From Pseudonocardia sp. DSM 110487 (GTDB lineage Bacteria; Actinomycetota; Actinomycetes; Mycobacteriales; Pseudonocardiaceae), in assembly GCF_019468565.1 (NCBI RefSeq), contig NZ_CP080521.1, positions 1,922,001 through 1,986,000 of the forward strand: a DNA stretch of 64,000 nucleotides, read 5' to 3'. Every line of letters begins with the position of its first letter. Positions within the stretch are counted from its first letter, which is position 1. The notes beneath the pieces were generated by a model. It was given only the letters and a program-made list of their open reading frames with translations. It was not told the origin of the DNA and did no database searches. Shown piece by piece: positions 1 through 6,998 of the stretch. The position numbers and the translations under genes were made by a program.

Positions 1-183
1 GACCAGACCCGCCTCCTCGAGCACGCGGACGTGCTTCTTCATCCCGGTCAGCGTCATGCCGAACTGCTCGGCGAGCTCGCTGATGGATGCCTCCCGCTTT
101 CCGAGGCGCTCGAGGATCCCGCGGCGGGTCCGGTCGGCCAGTGCCCCGAAGGACTCGTCGAGCCCGCCGGAATACTGAACCAT
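1..183 (-). CDS. ArsR-family winged-helix transcriptional regulator (3' part outside window)
   Basis: The 61 visible codons begin at the ATG whose complement is at 181-183 and encode an N-terminus MVQYSGGLDESF, then a helix-turn-helix with ALADRTRRGILERLG and ISELAEQFGMTLTGMKKHV followed by LEEAGLV. That order (ADxTRRxIL, then SELA..FGMT..GMKKHV) is typical of ArsR/SmtB-like repressors of the SRPBCC-linked type, which often sit in front of an activator of Hsp90 ATPase-like protein. The gene is cut by the window edge, so ligand and target cannot be judged. No metal-binding cysteine motif is visible in the part present. Confidence 0.8.
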   Translation of the reverse strand, partial: MVQYSGGLDESFGALADRTRRGILERLGKREASISELAEQFGMTLTGMKKHVRVLEEAGLV

Positions 184-238
184 ATGGCTCAGTGTTGCGG
201 TGGTATCCGTGCGCTGTCAAGCCCGCTCGGCCCACCGG

Positions 239-1152
239 CTACACCGACGGGACGACCCCGCCCTTCTTGACGCGGAGCATCCGCCGGACAGCCTCGATCA
301 CGGCCTCGATCCCGGATTCCTGGAGGAGGACGGCTTCCCCGGGTTCGTCGTCGTCCTTGATGCCGACGATGATCGAGCTCCGGTCACCGCTGGAAACGAT
401 GATCTGAAACTCCCTGTGGAGGGTGCCGCCGAGCATGATCTGGTGGTGTGCCGTCGGGTCGAGCACGTTGATTGCGACCTCGGGCGTCGCGGTCGTCGTC
501 GTCCGGACGGCAACGACGTCCGCGTAGTGGTACTCGTTGGTCTCTTCCTCTCGCCGCCGACCGGAGTCGAGGTCCAACACGCACTCGTAGATGCCGAGGT
601 GATGCCCGGTCGGACAGATCACCATGACGTCGTAGCGCGTGAACCGCCATTTCCGATCGATGCCGATCCGGCCCCGCGCCTGGGCGGTCGGGCCGAAGAC
701 GGCGATGGGTCCCCGCCCCTGGTCGGCGAGTCGCTGGTGCCCGCCCACCGCAAGTGGGTCGACATCGCGGCTGCGTAGTTCCAGCTCGTCGAGGGTCAGC
801 CCGAGTCGCTGAAGGGCTCGACCCGCGGCACGGCGGATGTCGTCACGGAGGAGTTGGTCCATCTGCGCGTCCGTCGGCTTCGGCTCGGCCGCCGCGTACC
901 CGCGTCGATAGTCGCGCGCTGCATCAGTCCTTGCGAGAGCGCGACGAGGGCGAGCAGGCCAACGGCGACCCCGACGAACCACGGACCGTTCATCAGTACG
1001 ACCACGGCGGCGACCGCGGCCACGCCGGCGAGAATCATGATGCGGATGGCGTTGCGCTCCTCGGAGGAGTCCGGTGTCTTCTTGAAGTACTTCCGAACAG
1101 CCTCCTTGCGGCTCTTGCTGCCGACGCCACCTATCGGCACGGTCACGATCAT
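239..1152 (-). pseudogene. Two-TM membrane protein with soluble C-terminal domain, frameshifted; third gene of a cassette
   Basis: The ATG at 1152 overlaps the stop of the preceding gene (ATGA), so the start is well supported. The first part reads a basic segment, then two transmembrane helices (about residues 38-76, IMILAGVAAVAAVVVL and VGVAVGLLALVAL). The frame then runs into DNA that codes nothing similar. The remainder continues in another frame from about 920 (RDYRRGYAAAEPKP...) to the stop at 239, giving a domain with AHHLGIYECVLDLDSG-like sequence, EYHYADVVAV and a C-terminal VKKGG. Joining the frames needs a shift of -1 or +2, explained by one extra CG unit in the 7-base CG run at 913-919. 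It may be a real pseudogene, a sequencing error, or a rare recoding site. Function unknown. Confidence 0.6.
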
Positions 1153-1652
1153 GAGGGCTTCCTCCGAGTCCGATCGAGCGCACGCCAGATTCTGGTCTCC
1201 GGAGCGGGAACGTGTACGAGAATGAGCTCGGCGCGCTCGGCGGACAGTTCCCGGACCATCACCGTGACGTGCTTCGGGATACGTCGAGGCGCCCGCTGCC
1301 ATGCCAAGCGGTGGTCCTCCGCAATGAGCAGCTCGAGGACGTGCGCTTCGGGAAGAGTCGTCGAAGCGCGCAGATGACCTTCGATCTGTCGGATCGTCGC
1401 ATCGCTGTGCAGGTGCGGCCGCCGGCCCTGCAGGAGTGACAGAGCCAGGCCGAAGTGTGCTTCCGCATTCCTCGGATCCCCGGTGAGCGCCGCCCTGAAG
1501 GAGCGCACCGCGTCTGGGTACACCTGACTGGCGAGCAGGACGTGACCAGCGCGGACGTGCTCCTCCGGCGACCGCTCCGGTGCGTTGTTGTGGATCACGT
1601 CCGCGATCTGCGCCACCTGTGCCTGCACATCACGGAACCGTCGATCGCTCAT
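1149..1652 (-). CDS. TPR-like protein sharing an N-terminal motif with its operon neighbour
   Basis: 167 residues. Residues 6-23 (FRDVQAQVAQIADVIHNN) match 9 of 18 positions with residues 5-22 of the upstream gene product. Then follow helical repeats of TPR character: EEHVRAGHVLLASQVYPDAVRSFRAAL and NAEAHFGLALSLLQG. The C-terminal third (VMVRELSAERAELILVHVPAP) looks like a beta-containing cap. Both ends overlap neighbours by ATGA (1649-1652 and 1149-1152), which implies translational coupling. No enzyme motif is visible. The likely role is a scaffold or adaptor for the membrane protein encoded downstream; that is inference. Confidence 0.7.
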   Translation of the reverse strand: MSDRRFRDVQAQVAQIADVIHNNAPERSPEEHVRAGHVLLASQVYPDAVRSFRAALTGDPRNAEAHFGLALSLLQGRRPHLHSDATIRQIEGHLRASTTLPEAHVLELLIAEDHRLAWQRAPRRIPKHVTVMVRELSAERAELILVHVPAPETRIWRALDRTRRKPS

Positions 1653-1978
1653 TGCGCACCGGTGATGGTGCGCGCGATGGAGTCGACGGATTCGACCAGG
1701 CCGGCGGAAGCGGTGAGCCCACTGGTGAGCGCGGTCATCCCCTCGACGATTGCGCGTAGCCTGTTCGGGCGGGGAGTGGGTTCGGCCAGTTCCCGCTCCA
1801 CATCGTCCAGGGCTCGTCCCAACGCCTCGCCGGTCTCGACAGCAACCTCGCCGTGTGCCACGGCATCTGAAAGCTGTTTCCGCGTGTCGCGAAGGTCGAC
1901 CACCAGCGGTTGGTTGTTGATGACGGTGTCACCCATCTGTACGACCTGTGCGTTGATGTTGCGGAACGAGTTCTTCAT
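1649..1978 (-). CDS. Small helical protein, first gene of a three-gene cassette
   Basis: 109 residues. The ATG at 1978 has a good ribosome site (AAGGGG, 10 bases upstream on the minus strand). The N-terminal motif FRNINAQVVQMGDTVINN resembles the short beta-type tags found on small actinobacterial proteins near signalling or conflict genes (family recollection, not a search). Residues 27-60 form an amphipathic helix (RKQLSDAVAHGEVAVETG, ALDDVERELAEP). The C-terminus (residues 72-105) is Ala/Ser/Gly-rich and helical (MTALTSGLTASAGLVESV). It overlaps the next gene by ATGA. The function is not recognised; the composition weakly recalls short DUF5955-type proteins. Confidence 0.65.
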   Translation of the reverse strand: MKNSFRNINAQVVQMGDTVINNQPLVVDLRDTRKQLSDAVAHGEVAVETGEALGRALDDVERELAEPTPRPNRLRAIVEGMTALTSGLTASAGLVESVDSIARTITGAQ

Positions 1979-2114
1979 ATGGTGGCCCCTTGATGAGCGC
2001 TTCCGCTCACTGCAGTTCACGGCAAGGAGTTCGTGTAGTCGCTCACGAATGCCCCGTTGTTCCGTGTTCCGCGCGAATTGAGCCGTCCGGACGCGCCATA
2101 TTAGGGCGAACGTC

Positions 2115-3686
2115 CTATGAATGGCGTCCAGCTGCCAGCAGTTGCAGGTGGTGCACCAGCCGGGCCCGGGGATCGTCCAGCCGGAGTCCGGCGATCGCCG
2201 TGGCCCGCCGGACCCGGTAGCGCAGCGTGTTGGGGTGCACGGTGAGTCGTTCCGCCGCCGCACGCACGTCGCCCATCGCGTCGAGCCACGCCACCACCGA
2301 GCCGACGAGGTCGGTCCGGTGCTCTCGGTCGTAGGCCACGAGCCGGGCGACGCCGGGGTCGCGCAGGTCGGGGTTCGCCGCCAGCAATCCGAGGGTCTGG
2401 GTGAGCAGCACCTCGGCGCGGATCTCGCCGAACACCGCCACGTCCTGGGCCTCGCCCATGGCGTCGAGCACCCGGTCGGCCTCACGCCGGGAGCTCGGGA
2501 CGCCGGCGAGCCGCGCCGCGGGCGACCCGATTCCCGCCTGGACCCGGATGTCGCTGCGACGCCGTGCGGCCGCCACGACCTCGGTGCACAGGGCCAGCGC
2601 CCCGTCGGTCCCGCGTACCTCCGGCAGGACCGCGTACACGCGCCCCCCGACCGCCGCGCAGAGTGCGGCCCGCCGGTGCGCCGCGGCGTGCACGGAGACC
2701 ACCTCGAGGAGCTCGGCGACGACCAGTTCCTGGGAGGCGGCGTCGCCATCGCGCATGGCGAACGCGACGACCAGCGCGCCCGCGTCCTCGTTCAACCCGA
2801 ACGTGCCGGCCACCAGGTCCGGGCTCGCCCGCTCGTCGAGCAGCCCAGCGACCAGGTCCCGCTCCCACCGCCCGCCGGGCGCCTGCTGGCTGCGCCTGCG
2901 CACGAGGTGGCCCGCTGCCACCCGGGCGGCGCCGACCAGCACCTCGGCGGCGCGCTCGGCGAACGGCTCCGCACCCTCCTGCACCCAGATCGTGCCGAGC
3001 TGGCGGTGACCGGCATGGATCCCGATCGCGAGCCTGCGTCGGATGCCCAGCTCGGCGTGCTCGTCGACGCGCACGACATCTTCGCCGTCCCGCAGCCGGT
3101 TGAAGACGCCCCACTCGCGCAGCATCCGCAGGTAGTCCGCGGGGCCTTGGCGGCCGAGGATGGAGAGCCTGCGCAGCTCGTCGACCTGCGCCGCGTCGGC
3201 ATCGGAGCGGGAGTAGGCGAGCACCCGGCTCGCGGTGTCCTCGATGCTGACGACACCGCGGGTGAGCAGGGCGACCGTCTGGGCGAGCGAGTACAGGTCC
3301 CCGGAACCGTCGTCCCCTGCGGCGCCGCCCTCGTGAAGGACGTCGCGCGCGAGCGACTCGAGGCGCTCCCAGCGCACGTCCGGGCGCACGAGCAGGAGCG
3401 CGGCGCCCGCGTCGGTGGCGGCGGCCCGCAGCACGTCCGCCGGGCCGCCCGCCTTCACCGCCACGGCAGCCGCTCCCCGCCGGGCCGCGGCGCGCAGCGC
3501 GGCCGTCGCGGCCCGCCCCCGTACCCCGATGACCAGCACCAGCTGTCCGGGGTAGCTGTCCGGTTCGTCGTCGGGGTCGACGATCGCGAGCCCGGTGAGC
3601 AGGACGTCCAGGCCAGACGGCGCGGCGGCCACCTCCACCAGCGGCTCGCCGATGGCGGCGAGGAGCCGGCGGAGCGTGGTGTCCAT
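2115..3686 (-). CDS. PucR-family transcriptional regulator
   Basis: 523 residues from the ATG at 3686 (MDTTLRRLLAAIGEPL); a longer frame to 3737 is open but has an atypical N-terminus. Residues 1-130 match the layout of the PucR N-terminal domain, followed by a GGDEF-like alpha/beta central region (around residues 290-420) and a C-terminal HTH of the PucR_2/HTH_30 type: GDVRAAAERLTVHPNTLRYRVRR at about 470-495. Members typically activate purine, amino-acid or other nitrogen-source genes. No obvious target gene adjoins it; the neighbours are the unknown cassette and the DUF397 gene. Confidence 0.9.
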   Translation of the reverse strand: MDTTLRRLLAAIGEPLVEVAAAPSGLDVLLTGLAIVDPDDEPDSYPGQLVLVIGVRGRAATAALRAAARRGAAAVAVKAGGPADVLRAAATDAGAALLLVRPDVRWERLESLARDVLHEGGAAGDDGSGDLYSLAQTVALLTRGVVSIEDTASRVLAYSRSDADAAQVDELRRLSILGRQGPADYLRMLREWGVFNRLRDGEDVVRVDEHAELGIRRRLAIGIHAGHRQLGTIWVQEGAEPFAERAAEVLVGAARVAAGHLVRRRSQQAPGGRWERDLVAGLLDERASPDLVAGTFGLNEDAGALVVAFAMRDGDAASQELVVAELLEVVSVHAAAHRRAALCAAVGGRVYAVLPEVRGTDGALALCTEVVAAARRRSDIRVQAGIGSPAARLAGVPSSRREADRVLDAMGEAQDVAVFGEIRAEVLLTQTLGLLAANPDLRDPGVARLVAYDREHRTDLVGSVVAWLDAMGDVRAAAERLTVHPNTLRYRVRRATAIAGLRLDDPRARLVHHLQLLAAGRHS

Positions 3687-3754
3687 GCCCGGCCTCCTCG
3701 CGGCGCTCGTCGGATCGGACGAGGGGAGTGGGCGCACTTTAGCCGGTCGGACCG

Positions 3755-3961
3755 TCAGCTGAGGTGGTCGAACTCTCCGTGTCGGGCGCCCTCAAGGAAC
3801 GCAGCTATCTCCGCCCGGGTAAAACGCAGGTGCACCGCCGGGTCTTTGCTGTCGCGGAGGCGGATCACGTCGCCGTCGGCGGCAAGCTCTACACACTCGC
3901 CTATGCCGTAGCTCCGGCTCGCCTTGATCCACACGAGATTCCCGGGAGTGCCCTCTTCCAC
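3755..3961 (-). CDS. DUF397 domain protein
   Basis: 68 residues from the GTG at 3961, which has GAAGG seven bases upstream; a TTG at 4012 is possible but would give an atypical extension. The sequence has the DUF397 landmarks in order: W-I-K-A-S-R-S, ECVEL, VIRLRDSKDP, and FTRAEIAAFLEGARHGEFD. In actinomycetes these small proteins are encoded next to an XRE/DUF5753 regulator, as here (4122-4979), and the pairs act in developmental or metabolite regulation (WhiJ-type). Direct partnership is inferred from position. Confidence 0.88.
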   Translation of the reverse strand: MEEGTPGNLVWIKASRSYGIGECVELAADGDVIRLRDSKDPAVHLRFTRAEIAAFLEGARHGEFDHLS

Positions 3962-4121
3962 GTGTTCGCCTTCGATCAGGGCCGTAGCCCGACCGGAGCA
4001 GCAGAGTGGCAAACGGGCGAGCTGCCGGCGCGGGGGAGCGTGCGAGCTGCGCGAAAGTACCAGTGACTGCGGTCGCTGTGCAATCTTGTTGCCCCGTTCG
4101 GGCTAGTACGCCCATGGGCGT

Positions 4122-4979
4122 TCACTGGCCGCGATCGAGGCGGGCGATCGTGGCCGTAAGCAGGTCGCGCGTCTCGGAAGGCGTCAGCGCAACTGCGGAG
4201 AGGATGCGGAATGCGCGCGCGTAATGTCCGAGGTCCTCGGGCTTTTCGAAGTTGCGGAACCCGGACAATCCCTCCACATGGACGAGTTCTGGAGTGTGGT
4301 CCTCGCTCGTGCTGACGATGACGAACCGGCTGTCCACGCCGGGATGCGCACCGGCCTGGAAGGGGATTACCTGGATGGTGACGCGCGGGCGCTCGCCTGC
4401 GTGTTGCAGGACTTCGAGTTGTTCACGAAAGGCGGCAACACCGCCCGTCACTCGGTGGAGCACGGACTCGTCCAGAAGGGTGTGCACCCACGGCGGATCG
4501 GCCCTGTTGAGGACGTCCTGTCGCCGGAGCCGTTGCTCGGTCGCCGTGTTCCGAACGCCGGTATCAGCTTCGAACTGGGTACTCGCCATCGCCGCCTCGA
4601 CATAGGCCCTCGTCTGGAACAAGCCAGGAATGATCGATCCGTAGGACGCGATGGACGTGGCGGCCTGCTCGACTCCGATGTACTCGCGAATCGGGCGAGG
4701 AATGAGCTTGTCGTCCCACCATGAGCCTTCGCGGCCCAGCGAGGCAAGTTGCCTCACCCGAGCCCGGGTCGCGAGGGGGACCTTGTAGACGTCGCAGAGA
4801 CGCTGCGCGTTGGCGTCGCCCAGACCGCGCTGACCGCGTTCGACCCGGGAGAGGAAGCTCGCGCTGATCCCGGTCGCGCTACAGACCTCCTCGAGGGGGA
4901 GTCCATGCCCAGCGCGGAGCTCCCGCAGGAGCTTCGCGAGCTCTCGCCGGCTGGTGACCGGCGTTGGGCCTGCCGTCAT
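4122..4979 (-). CDS. XRE-type regulator with DUF5753 domain (WhiJ-like)
   Basis: 285 residues. The N-terminal HTH_XRE is at about 10-65 (LAKLLRELRAGHGLPLEEV, ISASFLSRVERGQRGL). The DUF5753 ligand-like domain occupies about 100-275, recognisable by IREYIGVEQAATSI, IIPGLFQTRAYVEA and VTIQVIPFQAGAHPG. Partner DUF397 lies 160 bp downstream on the same strand. A 16-bp sequence GGTGAGGCAACTTGCC occurs 68 bases upstream of the ATG and again, inverted, inside the gene, which suggests autoregulation. Known members bind their own promoters and silence nearby genes until a signal arrives. Confidence 0.92.
   Translation of the reverse strand: MTAGPTPVTSRRELAKLLRELRAGHGLPLEEVCSATGISASFLSRVERGQRGLGDANAQRLCDVYKVPLATRARVRQLASLGREGSWWDDKLIPRPIREYIGVEQAATSIASYGSIIPGLFQTRAYVEAAMASTQFEADTGVRNTATEQRLRRQDVLNRADPPWVHTLLDESVLHRVTGGVAAFREQLEVLQHAGERPRVTIQVIPFQAGAHPGVDSRFVIVSTSEDHTPELVHVEGLSGFRNFEKPEDLGHYARAFRILSAVALTPSETRDLLTATIARLDRGQ
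4743..4758 (-). promoter_or_regulatory. Candidate operator copy inside the XRE gene
   Basis: On the minus strand this reads GGTGAGGCAACTTGCC, identical over 16 bases to 5047-5062 on the plus strand. It contains the palindrome GGCAACTTGCC, extended here to GAGGCAA-C-TTGCCTC-like symmetry. It lies within coding sequence just after the HTH-coding part, a position where a regulator could bind as a roadblock or form a loop with the upstream copy. Confidence 0.45.
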
Positions 4980-5046
4980 GAGCCGCTTCGGCCGTTCGGA
5001 CGGATCCGCTGCACGGCTCGTGACGGTAGCAGCTTCACCACTTGCG

Positions 5047-5062
5047 GTGAGGCAACTTGCCC
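5047..5062 (+). promoter_or_regulatory. Candidate operator upstream of the XRE gene
   Basis: GGTGAGGCAACTTGCC with internal palindrome GGCAACTTGCC, 68 bp upstream of the start of the XRE/DUF5753 gene. An exact 16-base inverted copy is at 4743-4758. Chance identity of that length between two sites 300 bp apart is very unlikely. The 399-bp stretch 4980-5378 between the XRE gene and the next gene otherwise holds no gene I can support. Confidence 0.5.
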
Positions 5063-5378
5063 CGCACTATTCAGTGTGTCGCCACGTCGATCGCGGGTGT
5101 CATCCGCGCGATCCTGCGGCGCCGGCCAGGGCAGGGGGTGGTCGTCAGGACACTATCTCCGCGAGACCGCGTGCCCGTTCTGTCGGGCGCGACGAAGCCT
5201 GGAAAGAGAGAAGCGCCGCATCCGGTGGTTGAGACCGGTGCAGCGCTTCCTCCGTGGGCGTCGAGGTGAGCGGCGAGCCCGCCTCGAACGCTTCTCTGGA
5301 TGTCGCCCGGTGCGCCAACACCGCGCGACGTCTGTTCCTCGCTCGCCGTCCAGATGCACAGGCAAGAGGTGGAACGAC

Positions 5379-5981
5379 ATGGAGCCTACTAGCGCCTCAT
5401 GCAATTGCAACAGTGGAGAGCTCGTCGAGCGACAGACGGTCGACAGGCCTGTCACCACGGCTGATGTCCGGCGCTTCTTTCCGCCGCTGCGGCGACGTCC
5501 GCTGCTGGTGGTCGTGGTCGCTCGGTGGTGGTACGAGCTGGCGATCGTGGCACTGCTCGGCGCCGCGTCATGGTCGGCGGTCGGGCTGCTGGGCGGCCCA
5601 GGGGCTGTCGCGCTCGGGCTCGGTGCAGGCGCGACGGCCGCGGTCGCTGCGGCGAAGCTCGAACCGGTCCGGGACGCGCTGTTCGTGGCAGCCCAGCGGG
5701 CGATCGTGCCGCACCGGCTGCGGCTGGGACTCGTGCGCGGCGGGGTGATCACACGGGACGGCCGGCTTCCCGCGATCGTCCGGACGCGGTGCCGGGTCGA
5801 CCAGGCCCGGTTCTGGGTCCGGCTGCCGTCCGGGCTCCTCGTCGAGGATCTCGCCGCGGCAGTGCGGGTGCTCGCTGGCAGCTGTGGTGCCACCGATGTG
5901 GTCGTGTTCCGCGACGGGCCGAGGCAGGACCGCGCGATCGTCGTAGTGGCGCGACCGCGGTGGGGCTGGCCCGGCCGCTAG
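5379..5981 (+). CDS. Two-TM hypothetical protein with a Tra/FtsK-N-terminus-like domain
   Basis: 200 residues from the ATG at 5379 (AGAGGTGG upstream). Residues 48-95 hold two membrane helices (WWYELAIVALLGAASW, GAVALGLGAGATAAVAA). The C-terminal half reads RTRCRVDQARFWVRLPSGL, LVEDLAAAVRVLAGSCGATDVVVFRD and AIVVVARPRWGWP. A membrane hairpin followed by an RVxxP.G...EDL..AA..LA....VRDV...RD pattern resembles the N-terminal part of FtsK/SpoIIIE-type transfer proteins of actinomycete integrative elements, but there is no ATPase here. It may be a remnant or a stand-alone protein. No integrase or attachment site is visible. Confidence 0.55.
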   Translation: MEPTSASCNCNSGELVERQTVDRPVTTADVRRFFPPLRRRPLLVVVVARWWYELAIVALLGAASWSAVGLLGGPGAVALGLGAGATAAVAAAKLEPVRDALFVAAQRAIVPHRLRLGLVRGGVITRDGRLPAIVRTRCRVDQARFWVRLPSGLLVEDLAAAVRVLAGSCGATDVVVFRDGPRQDRAIVVVARPRWGWPGR

Positions 5982-6013
5982 CTGTCGAACCGGACCAGGG
6001 TGCTGCGGAAACG

Positions 6014-6029
6014 TTGTCCGCTCGGACAA
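6014..6029. promoter_or_regulatory. Palindrome upstream of proline dehydrogenase
   Basis: TTGTCCG-CT-CGGACAA, a perfect inverted repeat with 7-base arms and a 2-base spacer, ending 35 bases before the ATG at 6065. Such compact dyads commonly bind dimeric repressors. It sits where the promoter of the proline dehydrogenase/permease unit would be, so control of that unit is the natural inference. No regulator gene adjoins it. Confidence 0.4.
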
Positions 6030-6064
6030 GCATGCGGGCGTCCTCGCGACTTACGGTCCTCGGC

Positions 6065-6988
6065 ATGCTCCGCAGCACCCTGCTGGCGGCGGCCCGGTCG
6101 GGCGCCGTGCGCGCGGCCGTTGAGGCCGGGCCGTTCGATCCGCTGGTCGATCGCTTCATCGCCGGCACGACGGTCGACGCGGCGATCGTCGTGTCGCGCG
6201 CGATCGCGGCCGACCGGCTCGTCACGATCGACCATCTCGGCGAGGACACCACGGACCGCGTGCGGGCCGACGCGAACGTCTCCGCCTACCGGACGCTCCT
6301 GCGGCGGCTCGGGGACGAGGGGCTCGCCGACCGCGTCGAGGTGTCGGTCAAGCTCTCGGCTTTCGGGCAGCGGCTGCCGAAGGACGGCGAGAAGATCGCG
6401 CTGGAGTCGGCGCGGCAGGTGTGCGAGGCGGCGGCCGCCGTGGGCACCACCGTCACCGTCGACATGGAGGACCACACCACCACCGACGCGACGCTGACCA
6501 CCGTGGGCGACCTGCGCCTGGACTTCCCGTGGGTGGGGGCGGTGCTGCAGTCGCACCTGCGCCGCACCGAGGGCGACTGCCGGGATCTGGCCGGGCCCGG
6601 CTCGCGCGTGCGACTGTGCAAGGGCGCCTACGACGAGCCGGAGTCGGTGGCGTACCGGAGCACCGCGGAGGTCGACCTGTCGTACGTCCGGTGCCTCAAG
6701 ATCCTGATGGCCGGGCAGGGCCTGCCGATGGTGGCGACGCACGACCCGCGCCTGGTCGCGATCGCCCGCCACCTCGCGCAGCGGTGCGGGCGCTCGGTCG
6801 GCGACTACGAGCTGCAGATGCTCTACGGCGTGCGCCCGCACGCGCAGACCGACCTGGCGGCGCGCGGGCTGCGGGTGCGCGTCTACCTGCCCTACGGCAC
6901 GGAATGGTTCGGCTATTTCATGCGCCGGCTCGCGGAGCGGCCGGCGAACTTGGCGTTCTTCGCACGGTCACTGCTGACCCGAGGCTGA
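6065..6988 (+). CDS. Proline dehydrogenase (monofunctional, FAD-dependent)
   Basis: 307 residues, the usual length for monofunctional actinobacterial ProDH. It oxidises L-proline to delta-1-pyrroline-5-carboxylate and passes electrons to the quinone pool. Visible motifs: VSVKLSAFG, VTVDMEDHT, VRLCKGAYDEP, VATHDPRL, and the signature RVYLPYGTEWFGYFMRR followed by LAERPAN, which lines the substrate and flavin site. The start MLRSTLLAAARSG at 6065 fits the family; an in-frame ATG at 6032 would add 11 residues. It is followed after 10 bp by an amino-acid permease, suggesting a proline uptake and catabolism operon. A P5C dehydrogenase is not in view. Confidence 0.93.
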   Translation: MLRSTLLAAARSGAVRAAVEAGPFDPLVDRFIAGTTVDAAIVVSRAIAADRLVTIDHLGEDTTDRVRADANVSAYRTLLRRLGDEGLADRVEVSVKLSAFGQRLPKDGEKIALESARQVCEAAAAVGTTVTVDMEDHTTTDATLTTVGDLRLDFPWVGAVLQSHLRRTEGDCRDLAGPGSRVRLCKGAYDEPESVAYRSTAEVDLSYVRCLKILMAGQGLPMVATHDPRLVAIARHLAQRCGRSVGDYELQMLYGVRPHAQTDLAARGLRVRVYLPYGTEWFGYFMRRLAERPANLAFFARSLLTRG

Positions 6989-6998
6989 GGAGGAGACA

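Noticed and set aside
2121..3911. 596-codon plus-strand open frame
   Set aside because: Antisense to the PucR gene, no domain or ribosome site; a codon-bias shadow.
4122..5981. Integrative element boundary
   Set aside because: No tRNA gene, direct repeat or integrase is visible, so the Tra-like protein alone does not support an element.
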